From Nostocales cyanobacterium (GTDB lineage Bacteria > Cyanobacteriota > Cyanobacteriia > Cyanobacteriales > Nostocaceae), in contig RDYJ01000012.1 of assembly GCA_004293145.1 (NCBI GenBank), forward strand, positions 1-46,482: a stretch of DNA of 46,482 nt. The letters run 5' to 3'. The position numbers and the translations under genes are program-made. Under the pieces are notes generated by a model. That model was not told where the DNA came from. It was given only the letters and a program-made list of their open reading frames with translations, and searched no databases. Shown piece by piece: positions 26,992 through 35,912 of the stretch (position 1 is its first letter; every line of letters begins with the position of its first letter).

Positions 26992-27616
26992 TGTAGACCT
27001 CCTGAATTTTCTCTAAAGCTGCCGGCGTAACAACGATTTTGTCAGCGTGGAGCAAATCGTAAACATTTAGTTGGTCAGCTGCAATTAGTTTCAAATTCTC
27101 TATGTTGCGGGCTGACAAAAGTACGTTTTCTGCTATCTCTGCCAAAATTAACAAGGACTTTTGTTCTGGTGCAGCTCCCCACCGGGCTAATGCTGCTACC
27201 ATTTCTTTGGTTTTGGGACGTTGTAGTTCATTGCTAAATTCTTCTACAACAATCAAATCTTCAGCGCGACTTACGAAGGCTGTCCGCAGTGCCAAACGCC
27301 GCTCTTTACGGTTGAGTTTGATGTTGAAGTCTCTGGGTTTTGGTCCAAAGATTACACCACCACCACGCCATAAGGGTGAACGAATAGAACCTGCACGAGC
27401 GCGACCTGTACCTTTTTGTCTCCAAGGTTTGCGACCACCACCACGTACTTCAGAACGGGTTTTGGTGCTGACTGTACCTTGGCGAGAATTGGTCATTTGT
27501 CTGACGAGGGCGCGGTGTACTATGTGCGCCGCTGTTTCTTCTCTGGCAACTCGCAACTCGAAGTTGGTCTGACCAACTTGCTCGCCTTGCCAATTTTTAA
27601 CTACACTCTCAACCAT
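26984..27616 (-). CDS. rplD: 50S ribosomal protein L4
   Basis: 210 residues. L4 reaches into the exit tunnel with the extended loop seen here as [20 protein letters not shown] then [14 protein letters not shown]. In E. coli L4 also represses the S10 operon; here no evidence for that can be read. It starts 59 bases after rplC, in a gap containing TCAGTTG-like repeats (27628-27650), and overlaps rplW by eight bases at its end. Confidence 0.98.
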   Translation of the reverse strand: MVESVVKNWQGEQVGQTNFELRVAREETAAHIVHRALVRQMTNSRQGTVSTKTRSEVRGGGRKPWRQKGTGRARAGSIRSPLWRGGGVIFGPKPRDFNIKLNRKERRLALRTAFVSRAEDLIVVEEFSNELQRPKTKEMVAALARWGAAPEQKSLLILAEIAENVLLSARNIENLKLIAADQLNVYDLLHADKIVVTPAALEKIQEVYSA

Positions 27617-27675
27617 TTTTGTGTCCTTTGTCAGTGGTCAGTTGTCAGTTGACGCTGACAGCTAAACAACTAAAA

Positions 27676-28314
27676 CTATTTACTACCAACTTTATTTGTG
27701 GGTACAACATTAACTAATGCACCTGGTTTTCCAGGGATAGCACCCTTGACTAGGATCAGGTTGCGTTCTGCATCTACTCGCACAATGGTTAGTTTGCGAA
27801 TTGTGACCCGAGTACCACCTAAGCGTCCTGCCATCCTCTTTCCGGGATAAACACGACCGGGGGTTGTCCCAGCACCGATGGAACCTGGCGCTCTGTGGTT
27901 TTTAGAACCGTGTGACATTGGTCCGCGACCGAAGTTGTTACGCTTCTGGTTGCCCGCAAAACCACGACCGATGCTTGTACCGATTACATCTACAATTTGA
28001 CCAGCACTAAAAATATCTGCCTTAATTTCTTGACCTAAAGCATAGTCACTAGAGGTATCAATGCGATACTCGTTTAAATGCCGCAATGCAGGGGCAGATG
28101 ATTTGGCTAAGTGACCTAGTAGTGGTCTATTTAATGCCTTGGGTTTAACTTCGCCATAGCCAACTTGGATGGCAGAGTAACCGTCGGTCTGTTTTGTCTT
28201 AACTTGTGTAACAGTGCATGGACCGGCTTGAATGACGGTGACGGGAATGGCTACTCCTGCTTCGTCAAAGATTTGGGTCATGCCCAGCTTGGTGCCGAGA
28301 ATACCTACAGACAC
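27676..28314 (-). CDS. rplC: 50S ribosomal protein L3
   Basis: 212 residues; the first gene of the cluster. L3 initiates 50S assembly and reaches the peptidyl transferase centre. It begins [20 protein letters not shown] and carries the extended loop [20 protein letters not shown] then [17 protein letters not shown]. The start is GTG at 28314, with AAGGAG 12 bases upstream. No rpsJ (S10) gene precedes it, as usual in cyanobacteria, where S10 lies with the elongation factor genes. The 856-base upstream region should hold the main promoter. Confidence 0.98.
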   Translation of the reverse strand: MSVGILGTKLGMTQIFDEAGVAIPVTVIQAGPCTVTQVKTKQTDGYSAIQVGYGEVKPKALNRPLLGHLAKSSAPALRHLNEYRIDTSSDYALGQEIKADIFSAGQIVDVIGTSIGRGFAGNQKRNNFGRGPMSHGSKNHRAPGSIGAGTTPGRVYPGKRMAGRLGGTRVTIRKLTIVRVDAERNLILVKGAIPGKPGALVNVVPTNKVGSK

Positions 28315-29170
28315 AGTAACTGGTTCTCCTTATCTAATTGCTGACCTTGGAATCTAACTTTTTAGGGACAAGTTTTTTCATCGTCTTGATCGGGTGGAAT
28401 GTCCTCACAAATTTGCACTGGCGTTAGACAGGGCAAATTATTGACGACGCAAAAAACTGCTTCCCTACTGTTTGGTGAATCCGTTTATTTTTTCACTCAC
28501 TTGGCCACCAGAACAGTGATAATTACCTTCGTCATCAGAAGGCATTATTTCTGGAATCAATGCAAGACGTTATTGCTTTGCGCTTTGTGCAGCAATGCTT
28601 TCGTCCAAGCGATTGCTCTGGCACTCTCCGGTTGTAGTAGGACTTAAGTGCAAATTGCCACTCAGTATCCGTTTCCTGAAACTTGCTTTTCAGGCTCTAC
28701 TTCATAAATACCTTAAACTTAATGTTCGAGGTCTTGCCTTTTTTTAGGGGCTGCGGGAGTGAACGGGGGCTGGAGCTTTAATTTGGCTGTGGGTTACTAG
28801 CCATTAGCTTCTGAGTTTGACCTGTAAAGCTTTTTTATTTTAGCAGTCTCTTGTGCATTTTTACCAGATTATTTATTCCTTTGGGAATTTAAACTCATCA
28901 ATTTTTGATGCTTTTACTGGGTGAGATTGCTAAATTCAGAGAGCTACCTAATTTTACTGTTTGGTCACAATCTAATAATATAAATCATTCATTTGCTTTT
29001 GTCTAGTATTTCACTGGGCAGATTTTCCTGGGGAGGATAAAAACGTGGAAAATTAGCAACTTATCTACGTTCAATGCCCAGTGTTGCTAAAGTTTTGTGG
29101 CTTAATCTAACTTAATCTACCATCAAAAGGTGAATAATAGAGATATCTAAGTGGAATAAGACGAAAATCT
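28315..29170. other. Divergent intergenic region, rplC / ndhN
   Basis: 856 bases with no gene I can support. The 82-codon plus-strand frame at 28399-28647 has no recognisable protein character. It must hold the promoter and leader of the ribosomal cluster on the minus strand and that of ndhN on the plus strand. A small hairpin (CCTGAAA...TTTCAGG, 28675-28694) and a G-rich stretch at about 28747-28778 are the only structures seen. Confidence 0.6.
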
Positions 29171-29647
29171 ATGGCACTAATTACCACTGGCAACGGTTTA
29201 ATCCGGGATTTGGAGAAATTTGGCGCTCTGGGTGTATATGTTCCTTTGGAGGGAGGCTATGAAGGTCGTTATCGCCGTCGATTGCGGGCTGCTGGCTACA
29301 CCAACCTTCATATTACTGCCAGGGGACTAGGAGATGTTGCTGCCTATCTGACAAGAGTTCATGGTGTAAGACCTCCTCATCTGGGTAAAAAAAGCACTGG
29401 TAGCGGTGCAGCGGTGGGTGAAGTGTATTATTTACCTCCTATGATCAGTTCCCATTTAGAACATTTACCACCTAAGTCCAAGGGTCTATTGCTGTGGATC
29501 ATTGAGGGACATATTCTTTCTGATCAGGAAGTAGAGTATTTGGCGAATTTGCCCAAGTTAGAACCACGGGTAAAAGTGGTGATTGAACGAGGTGGCGATC
29601 GCTATTTCCGGTGGACTCCCCTGGAAAAAACACTGTTAGCTAGTTAA
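29171..29647 (+). CDS. ndhN: NAD(P)H-quinone oxidoreductase subunit N
   Basis: 158 residues. NdhN is a peripheral subunit specific to the cyanobacterial and chloroplast NDH-1 complex, which oxidises ferredoxin and reduces plastoquinone in cyclic electron flow, respiration and CO2 uptake. The sequence matches the family closely: MALITTGNGLIRDLEKFGAL, YEGRYRRRLRAAGYTNLHIT, RGLGDVAAYLTRVHGVRPPH and GEVYYLPPMISSHLEHLPPK. It is soluble and probably stroma-facing (cytoplasmic) on thylakoids. It stands alone on the plus strand, divergent from rplC, with a perfect inverted repeat 14 bases after its stop. Confidence 0.97.
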   Translation: MALITTGNGLIRDLEKFGALGVYVPLEGGYEGRYRRRLRAAGYTNLHITARGLGDVAAYLTRVHGVRPPHLGKKSTGSGAAVGEVYYLPPMISSHLEHLPPKSKGLLLWIIEGHILSDQEVEYLANLPKLEPRVKVVIERGGDRYFRWTPLEKTLLAS

Positions 29648-29660
29648 CAGCTAATTAACT

Positions 29661-29685
29661 AACACGGGATTTGAAGTCCCGTGTT
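29661..29685 (+). terminator. Hairpin downstream of ndhN
   Basis: AACACGGGA and TCCCGTGTT pair perfectly over nine bases around a seven-base loop. It lacks a U-tract (CAGTACCG follows), so it may protect the 3' end or act as a weak terminator. Confidence 0.6.
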
Positions 29686-30358
29686 CAGTACCGTAAAAAT
29701 ATTTAGGGACTTCCAAAACAGCATATTTAAAACATTGAATTTATAAATTTTCTGTAAATTTTATTTTAAGTAGACTTTAAGAATTTAGAAATTACTGATA
29801 TAAGAGCAACTTAATAATTCTAAGTAAATTTACTGAAAAAATATGTTTTTTTTGAGTAAAAATTTAAATGAGTTAATATTTGCTTACATTAGAAATCAAG
29901 CTAAGTGAGTATTCTTGTATTGTTCTATCTCAATTTGATGATTTTGATCCTATATTCTCTCAATAGGGTAAGGTTACCTTATTTTAAGCGAACCATTAAT
30001 GTTTATATTACTTAATAAAGTAAAGATTTTATCAAGTTGAAATAGAGAATCAAAAGATTACGTAAATAATGCTAATATCGGTACTTAAGTGGAAGCTAAT
30101 AAAAAACATATCCATATCTAGAGTTTACTCTTTGTGCAAACAATAATAGCTCTGTTGTCAACAGTAGACGTGGATGGTTCAAAAGCTAAATTCACCTAAT
30201 CAAAAATTATAGATTTCAATAGTTGAGATAGCAGTAGCATCTCAATCACAACACTGCTAAAAACAGTGGCATATAACAATAATTCTCTTCTGACAAGTTA
30301 AGAAGGAGAATTTTTCAATTCAACTCTTCCTCATACACATCAACCAATTCAAAGGTTC
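29686..30358. other. AT-rich intergenic region before the PEP-CTERM gene
   Basis: About 670 bases, strongly AT-rich, with no ORF of note. It contains small inverted repeats (for example CACTG...CAGTG near 30255) and AAGGAG just after 30300, but no promoter I can name. The length suggests a regulated promoter or a long leader for the PEP-CTERM gene. Confidence 0.5.
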
Positions 30359-31090
30359 ATGATTATGAAATTAAAGACACCCATTAAATCCCTTGCAGTG
30401 GGAATAACTGCTACTTTGGCTACTATTGCCATGCTTTCTACTTCTGCTCAAGCAGCAATTCTCTCAGGTACTGTCATACTCAGTGATCTACTGGCGGGTA
30501 ATTCTTATCAGCTTGGGGATAAACTCTTTGATAACTTTCGGGCATTCAGCACGATTGAAACTGGTGGTGCTAACGGACCTGAAGCAGACGAAATTTTTGT
30601 ATTTGGAGAAATAGCTGGATCTGCATATAACTTGCTGTTTCAGAGCGCACTTTGGAATGTTACATCAGGACAAACAATAGACACAACTTTTCAGTATGAT
30701 GTAACAGTTCTTGATCCTAATCAATGGATTGATAAAGTTGATTTGGAACTTAAAACCTATGGTACTAACGGAACTGGGTTTATCACCATAACTGATCGAG
30801 TGGATCTACTGGATCCTGGTAGTGGGTCAGTGAATCTACTGGCTACATCAACTTCGCCGTTTGATTCTGTGATCAAAGATGTAATTCCCCATCAGAAGAA
30901 AATATCCGTGACTAAGGATATTGCTTTAGTTGGTGGTACTAATGGTATGGCAAGTATTTCGCTAATCAATCAGTCAGTCCACCAAACTACACCCGAATCA
31001 AGTATAGTGTTGGGAATTTTGGCTGTTGCTGGTATGGGTTTGACAGTAAAAGTGAAAAAGCTAAAAACAACAATTACTCGTGTCGGCTAA
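30359..31090 (+). CDS. PEP-CTERM-type exported protein
   Basis: 243 residues. An N-terminal signal peptide (KSLAVGITATLATIAMLSTS, cleavage likely after AQA) is followed by about 175 residues of beta-rich, unrecognised extracellular domain, and by a C-terminal sorting signal TTPESSIVLGILAVAGMGLT with a basic end (KVKKLKTTI). This is the PEP-CTERM layout: Pro-Glu motif, membrane segment, positive charges; the motif here is PESS rather than PEPS. Such proteins are processed by exosortase and sent to the cell surface or exopolysaccharide. The exosortase is not in the window. The gene stands alone, and an inverted repeat spans its stop codon. No function can be given for the central domain. Confidence 0.85.
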   Translation: MIMKLKTPIKSLAVGITATLATIAMLSTSAQAAILSGTVILSDLLAGNSYQLGDKLFDNFRAFSTIETGGANGPEADEIFVFGEIAGSAYNLLFQSALWNVTSGQTIDTTFQYDVTVLDPNQWIDKVDLELKTYGTNGTGFITITDRVDLLDPGSGSVNLLATSTSPFDSVIKDVIPHQKKISVTKDIALVGGTNGMASISLINQSVHQTTPESSIVLGILAVAGMGLTVKVKKLKTTITRVG

Positions 31091-31100
31091 ACACGAGTAA
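31074..31100 (+). terminator. Inverted repeat spanning the stop codon of the PEP-CTERM gene
   Basis: TTACTCGTGT and ACACGAGTAA, ten perfect pairs, enclose the loop CGGCTAA, which contains the last bases and the TAA of the gene; CTGTTTTG follows. The coding 3' end doubles as an arm of a terminator-like hairpin. Confidence 0.65.
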
Positions 31101-31188
31101 CTGTTTTGGGATTCGATGACTGGGTATCCTGAAGGTGAATTTTAAGGTTGACCCAGAAACCTGTTTGATTGTAGCAAACAACTACCAG

Positions 31189-31218
31189 AATATCCTGGGT
31201 CAAACTCAGGATATTTTT
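31189..31218 (+). terminator. Rho-independent terminator
   Basis: AATATCCTG and CAGGATATT, extended inward by GGT/ACT to a three-base loop, give a 12-base stem followed directly by TTTT. It stands 100 bases after the PEP-CTERM gene and 130 before the DUF3172 gene, isolating the two. Confidence 0.8.
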
Positions 31219-31346
31219 GGCTAGGTACTAACAAGTTGGAATTAGATAGAAAATATGGGACAATTTTCTTTAATAGTCGTCATACTGAAGTATGGAGAGA
31301 ACAAACAACTCCCTCCTCAAGTTGACGCAAAGGTGATCAAACAAAA

Positions 31347-31892
31347 ATGAGACGTAAATCAACTGGTAGATCAGCTACTAATACTACTTCTAACCCTTCT
31401 GTGTTTCAGTCCCCTCTGTTTAACTTTACCACCATTGCAATTTTGGGAGGGGTGCTGATTTTAGGAATTGGGATTGGAATTGCGTTTAGTTCTACAAGCA
31501 CATTGAGTCCATCAAATGTGGCTTCCCGTGAATTTATTGATACTAAAGCACCAAACCCAGAAATTTGTGTACAGTATGGAGCCAGTGCGATGGTGATGGA
31601 TGCTAGATTGTTTGTCACTCTTAACCCCTTTAATGTATATGTTGCCCAGCCGAATATACGTCCTGGATGTGTAATCCGCCAAAATAACTGGGCTATTTTA
31701 GAAAACAAAAAACTTGTCACTTCAGATCAGGTAAGAGAATGTAAAAATCGCCTGAATACCTTTGGTTTTACAGGTGATTTAAACAGTGAGAAGCCCGATA
31801 TTCGATGTATATATCAGAATGAATCTGCTCAAAATTTCTTCTTATCTCAACCGGGTGCAGTTGCACCAAATCAGGAAACAGAAAGATTCTAA
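31347..31892 (+). CDS. DUF3172 family membrane-anchored protein
   Basis: 181 residues. A basic, Ser/Thr-rich N-terminus is followed by one membrane helix (FTTIAILGGVLILGIGIGIAF, about 27-47) and a soluble domain that reads EICVQYGASAMVMDARLFVT, then LNPFNVYVAQPNIRPGCVIR and WAILENKKLV. I recognise this as the cyanobacterial DUF3172 family, whose function is unknown. Four cysteines in the soluble part (around 74, 110, 131, 149) could form disulfides if the domain faces the lumen or periplasm. The Gln/Glu-rich C-terminus looks disordered. It has a terminator upstream and is convergent with the AMIN gene, so it is transcribed alone. Confidence 0.82.
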   Translation: MRRKSTGRSATNTTSNPSVFQSPLFNFTTIAILGGVLILGIGIGIAFSSTSTLSPSNVASREFIDTKAPNPEICVQYGASAMVMDARLFVTLNPFNVYVAQPNIRPGCVIRQNNWAILENKKLVTSDQVRECKNRLNTFGFTGDLNSEKPDIRCIYQNESAQNFFLSQPGAVAPNQETERF

Positions 31893-31953
31893 AAACGTAA
31901 GCATTCAGAAGTCAGGGGTCAGATAAATATTTCCAATTTTGATTGTTGACTTT

Positions 31954-32703
31954 TTATTTATTAGTAGGTAGTGGTTGACCAAATTCAATGATGGGAATAG
32001 TCGTAATTTGATTGGCATAGTTTTGGAAATCAGGAAGATTGGCGGAAGAATTAGGGACTGTAATCAGATTAGAATTTTGTGAAGAATTGGAAGAATTGGG
32101 TGGAAGAATAATCAAGTTAGATAGTGGAGCAGGATTTTGAGAATTAAGGGGTGGTACAATCACAAAAGGCTGTTGGTTAAGGGGTAAATTAGTGACTGGT
32201 GGTGGGAGAGTCATTAAAGGGGGGCGGGGGGACACCTGACTAGTGGGAGGAGTGCTATTATGGGAGAATATGGGATGTAATACCCAGCGCGTGGGGTTTT
32301 TTGGGGAAAGGGGCTGGAGTTTTACTTGGTTGGCATCGACAAAAGTTCCTGGTTTTAAGTCGATGACGATGCGAGTGATGTTAGGGCTAAATTGGGAAAC
32401 GCGAATTTTTTGGATTGTGCCAGTGTAGTTTTTTTGGGTGTCAACATTGCCTAATTGGGTGTTAGGCAAATCTACGACTAAACGCGGGGGTTGAGCAAGG
32501 TAGAAATACTCAGGTTTTGTGGCTATGGAAAGGGTGATTTCTAGTTGCTGTGACTTGGGGTTAAACTGCCATTTATTAAGTGTTGCATCTGGTGCGGCGA
32601 TACTAACTTTAGTATTGAGAGTAATTGCTGCACATAAGCTAAATAAGCTAATTCTAAACAGATTTGAGTGGGAAAATTTCTGGGTCTTGAGTTGCTTGTT
32701 CAT
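31954..32703 (-). CDS. Secreted AMIN-domain protein
   Basis: 249 residues. A signal peptide (FRISLFSLCAAITLNTKVSI, cleavage near AA-P) is followed by an AMIN domain at about 43-145: LNKWQFNPKSQQLEITLSIA, PPRLVVDLPNTQLG and ITRIVIDLKPGTFV. AMIN domains bind peptidoglycan or target proteins to envelope sites. The C-terminal 100 residues are Pro/Ser/Asn-rich (PPLMTLPPPVTNLPL) and lack the amidase domain of AmiC, so this is a targeting or scaffold protein. The start lies three bases after the stop of the preceding secreted-protein gene, so it is the last gene of a three-gene operon with the antiporter. Confidence 0.88.
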   Translation of the reverse strand: MNKQLKTQKFSHSNLFRISLFSLCAAITLNTKVSIAAPDATLNKWQFNPKSQQLEITLSIATKPEYFYLAQPPRLVVDLPNTQLGNVDTQKNYTGTIQKIRVSQFSPNITRIVIDLKPGTFVDANQVKLQPLSPKNPTRWVLHPIFSHNSTPPTSQVSPRPPLMTLPPPVTNLPLNQQPFVIVPPLNSQNPAPLSNLIILPPNSSNSSQNSNLITVPNSSANLPDFQNYANQITTIPIIEFGQPLPTNK

Positions 32704-32706
32704 GTT

Positions 32707-33216
32707 TTAATGGCTTTCTGATTTGGGAGTTGTTTTTTGATTTGTTTCGGGTAAAGCGGTAAATTTTATAGTTGTGGGAATGTTTTTGATGTTTAGTTGG
32801 CCAGAAATATTATCTTGATGAAGTAGGGACATTTGAATTGTAATTGGTTGAATTTGACTATTCTGGGGAGCAAGAATTTGACATAAAATTGAACTATCAA
32901 TGTTTCCCGATAATTCTAGTTGTTGATTTTGCAAAATACCTGTGAGAGCAAGCTGGATTTTTGTATCTGCATTAGCGGTGACTGGTAATAAAGAGGCGTT
33001 GAGGTAAATACCAGATTGTTGAATATTTAAAATTTGTGTGTTGGCTTTTTCACAGTTTGGTAAGTTTTTGGCTAGGGTAAGACGATAGCGGTTGTGAATG
33101 AGGGGAGTAGAGCGAAGCTGATTTTCACCATAGACGGTGACAGTTTTGAATAAGATGAGAACTGATGCGATCGCTATGCCAGAAATTGCTAAAGATTTAA
33201 ACTTGAAGTTGTTCAT
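32707..33216 (-). CDS. Secreted or membrane-anchored protein of unknown function
   Basis: 169 residues. The N-terminus has a signal anchor (FKSLAISGIAIASVLILFKT). The rest is soluble and beta-rich, with two cysteines (LPNCEKANTQ and SILCQILAPQ), LQLSGNID-like strands and a Lys/Ser tail. No domain is recognised. The gene begins nine bases after the antiporter stop and ends three bases before the AMIN gene, so all three are probably translated from one message. The association suggests a role at the cell envelope, possibly linked to ion homeostasis, but this is position-based inference only. Confidence 0.72.
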   Translation of the reverse strand: MNNFKFKSLAISGIAIASVLILFKTVTVYGENQLRSTPLIHNRYRLTLAKNLPNCEKANTQILNIQQSGIYLNASLLPVTANADTKIQLALTGILQNQQLELSGNIDSSILCQILAPQNSQIQPITIQMSLLHQDNISGQLNIKNIPTTIKFTALPETNQKTTPKSESH

Positions 33217-33225
33217 GATTGGTAA

Positions 33226-35421
33226 TTACGAATTATGAATTATTTCATGGTTGTGAACTTCGGGTAGCAGGGAACTGAGATGGGAGGTAACTTGACTATA
33301 ACGACGGGTGATCAGTAATGAAGAACGGCATTTAATGGCTAGTTCATCTGTGTATCGTCCTAAAGTTTGCCTTTCAATACCCCAAACGCGACTAGTTCCG
33401 GCGATGGTTAAGTCCACATTTTCTGAAGCTGTAACTACGGCTTGGATGGGTTCTGGAGAAGTAATGGTTTTGATGTCTATGCGATCGCGTACACTTGCGG
33501 GTAATTGTGAAACCATCCCGTGCAGTTCATAACTCAATTCATCTTGGTTTTGACTTGCTGTTAAGACTTGTAAAATCTGCAACATACAAGTATCACGGTT
33601 GATGAGCAGCCTGAGGGCAAGTATGAGAGCTAAATCATCATGGATATTTGTAGAGTAGGGAACTAGCAAACTTTCTAAGCGATCGCCTCCTTTATCTACA
33701 AATACAGCCACATCTACTGGTGCGGTGGTGAGAATTTGTCCAACTCTTCCACCCAAGCGATTATTACTAAAGGCTGGACGATGCCAACCCACAAGAATTA
33801 GGTCTGGTTGTTCAATTTGGGCGATCTGGGCTGTTTCTCTGGCGACATTGCTAGATATGCGAACGATAGGATGTATGTAAGATCCTGTAATTGGCGGTTC
33901 TAAGGTATCAATTAATTCTTCTAGTTGTTGACGACGCTCGGCAATTAATCGGTTAGCTTCTGTGGGGGTACTTTCAAAACCGTAGTTTTCTTCTAATTCA
34001 ATTAAGCTGAGAGGATTGATCACAGCAGGTTGTCGATAGTTGAGAGCTATAGCTACTGCTAACTGCACTAATCCTTTTTGAGTGCTGGGGTTAGCGACAG
34101 GGACTAAAATGCGGTAGGAGGTAACGAAAGATTCAATATTTTCTATCACCTCTGGATCTGTTTCCTGTTCTGGTTCTGTTTCTACGACATCTAACTTGAT
34201 TAAGCGTTTGGGATATGTCCATTCTAGTAATGGTGATGTCATGAATGTTGTCACCAAGGCCATAACTACTAGCATGGTAAATAGTAAAGGTGAAATTACG
34301 CCTAACTCTAAACCAATATTTAAAACAATTAATTCTGTTAACCCGCGAGTATTCATTAACCAACCGAGTGCGAATGCCTCGCGTTTGTTAATGCCACTGA
34401 GACGGGCTGCCACATAAGTACCAATATACTTACCTGCGATCGCTACTCCTAAAACCAATGCACATATTAGCCATAATTCAGGGCGGTTGAGTAAACCAAT
34501 TTGTGTCCTTAAACCGCTGTAGGCAAAAAACACAGGGAGCAGAAATATGAGAACAAAATCTTCGGTTTTGACTGCTATTTCTCTGACTAATTCGGCATTT
34601 TTGGGCATGACTGCGCCTAATAAAAATGCGCCAAAAATTAGGTGAATGCCGATAAATTCAGTAATGAGGGCAGAAGCAACAACTCCCATATAAATTAAAG
34701 CTAAAACAAATTGGCTCAATCTTCCAGTGCGGTGATAATGGGTACTGAGGCTTTTGAGAAACCAACGCCCGATGGAGAACATAAAAGCCATATATACAAG
34801 GCTGGCAAAAATCGTGAGGATAGCTTTTTGATCGATGCTCCCATTCCGAGCGACGGCGATTGCTACTGCTAAAATGCACCAGGCTGTCACATCATCAACG
34901 GCGGCACAAGTTAAAGCTAATGTCCCTAAACGTGTTCCCTGTAAATTATTTTCAGTGATGATTCTGGCCAATACAGGAAAGGCTGTAATTGACATTGCTG
35001 CGCCTAAAAATAAGGCAAAGGCGGTAAAAGAGACGGTAGCATTAGAAACTAGAGGATAAAGCAGTAAAGATAAAATTGCGGCTAGGGAAAAAGGTACAAT
35101 AATGCTGATATTTGAAATCAGAATTGCTGCTTGTAAGTTACCGCTGAGATATTTTGGATTTAGCTCTAAACCAATCAAAAACATGAAAAATATTAGTCCT
35201 ACCTGAGATAAAACATTCAGGAAAGGAATAGTTTCTGGTGGAAACAGTGTAGCTGCTGCATGGGGGGCAATTAAACCAAATAATGATGGTCCTAACATGA
35301 TACCAGCGACAATCTCACCAATTACCAATGGTTGCTTAATTGACCGAAATCCTAATCCTACTAGGCGTGATATTCCAATCACAATCAGCACTTCAACCAG
35401 GACTAAAATAACTGTATGCAT
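33226..35421 (-). CDS. CPA2-family cation:proton antiporter with USP-like C-terminal region
   Basis: 731 residues. The N-terminal 400 or so form the Na+/H+-exchanger fold with about 12 helices: IKQPLVIGEIVAGIMLGPSL, VGLIFFMFLIGLELNPKYL, and LTCAAVDDVTAWCILAV with Asp176-Asp177, the ion-binding pair; FGAFLLGAVMPKN and GLTELIVLNIGLELG follow. The cytoplasmic C-terminus (about 430-715) holds two universal-stress-protein-like halves (SYRILVPVANPSTQKGLVQL; ESLLVPYSTNIHDDLALILA), which in relatives bind nucleotides. It would exchange K+ or Na+ for protons. It is the first gene of an operon with two exported proteins; the 807-base region upstream should contain the promoter. KefB/KefC-like by fold, but without the KTN domain. 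Confidence 0.9.
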   Translation of the reverse strand: MHTVILVLVEVLIVIGISRLVGLGFRSIKQPLVIGEIVAGIMLGPSLFGLIAPHAAATLFPPETIPFLNVLSQVGLIFFMFLIGLELNPKYLSGNLQAAILISNISIIVPFSLAAILSLLLYPLVSNATVSFTAFALFLGAAMSITAFPVLARIITENNLQGTRLGTLALTCAAVDDVTAWCILAVAIAVARNGSIDQKAILTIFASLVYMAFMFSIGRWFLKSLSTHYHRTGRLSQFVLALIYMGVVASALITEFIGIHLIFGAFLLGAVMPKNAELVREIAVKTEDFVLIFLLPVFFAYSGLRTQIGLLNRPELWLICALVLGVAIAGKYIGTYVAARLSGINKREAFALGWLMNTRGLTELIVLNIGLELGVISPLLFTMLVVMALVTTFMTSPLLEWTYPKRLIKLDVVETEPEQETDPEVIENIESFVTSYRILVPVANPSTQKGLVQLAVAIALNYRQPAVINPLSLIELEENYGFESTPTEANRLIAERRQQLEELIDTLEPPITGSYIHPIVRISSNVARETAQIAQIEQPDLILVGWHRPAFSNNRLGGRVGQILTTAPVDVAVFVDKGGDRLESLLVPYSTNIHDDLALILALRLLINRDTCMLQILQVLTASQNQDELSYELHGMVSQLPASVRDRIDIKTITSPEPIQAVVTASENVDLTIAGTSRVWGIERQTLGRYTDELAIKCRSSLLITRRYSQVTSHLSSLLPEVHNHEIIHNS

Positions 35422-35620
35422 AGTTTCCTCTCTACAGGCTATCTGGTTTCCCTAAGATATTTCTTTAAATGATGTCAAAATGTCAACCTTGTTAAACACA
35501 ATACAGATGTATTCTATTTATTTTTGATGTTAATTATTGTTAATGACAAAAAGATCACAGCTATCAGCCCTGACTCAAAGGAGCATCTGTAAGTAAAACG
35601 GTGTGAATATTTATCATCCG

Positions 35621-35648
35621 ATTGTGAATTTTAGATTGTGAATTTTAG
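35621..35648. repeat. 14-base tandem duplication ATTGTGAATTTTAG
   Basis: Two perfect head-to-tail copies followed by a partial third (ATTG). The period of 14 is twice the usual heptamer. Confidence 0.75.
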
Positions 35649-35898
35649 ATTGACACCACGGATAAATCCGAGGGCTTGTAGCATCAAGGCATTATTTGTC
35701 ATGAGCAGGAGGTAAGAGAAGAGTTTCTAAACTTTGTTAATCTTTTTTACATAGGTATTATTGTGCTGACTACTGATATGGCCAAGCAAAATTATTAATC
35801 ATTCATAAACAATAATATCTCTGAAGTATGGAAAATTTGCGAATTTTTGGCTAATTTTCGGTGGCGATAGTATTAATAAATCTGCTAACAAATAGGAG

Positions 35899-35912
35899 TC
35901 CTATATATAGGA
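35899..35912. promoter_or_regulatory. Perfect 14-base palindrome TCCTATATATAGGA
   Basis: A fully self-complementary sequence in the middle of a divergent intergenic region. It could be a dimeric operator; no regulator is known, and AT-rich palindromes can arise by chance. Confidence 0.35.

Noticed and set aside
28399-28647. 82-codon plus-strand ORF upstream of ndhN
   Set aside because: Low-complexity, Cys/Phe-rich translation without domain or ribosome-binding site; lies in the divergent promoter region.
29686-30358. Possible tRNA or small RNA gene in the AT-rich gap
   Set aside because: No cloverleaf, no GTTCRANNC box and only short weak hairpins; nothing to support an RNA gene.
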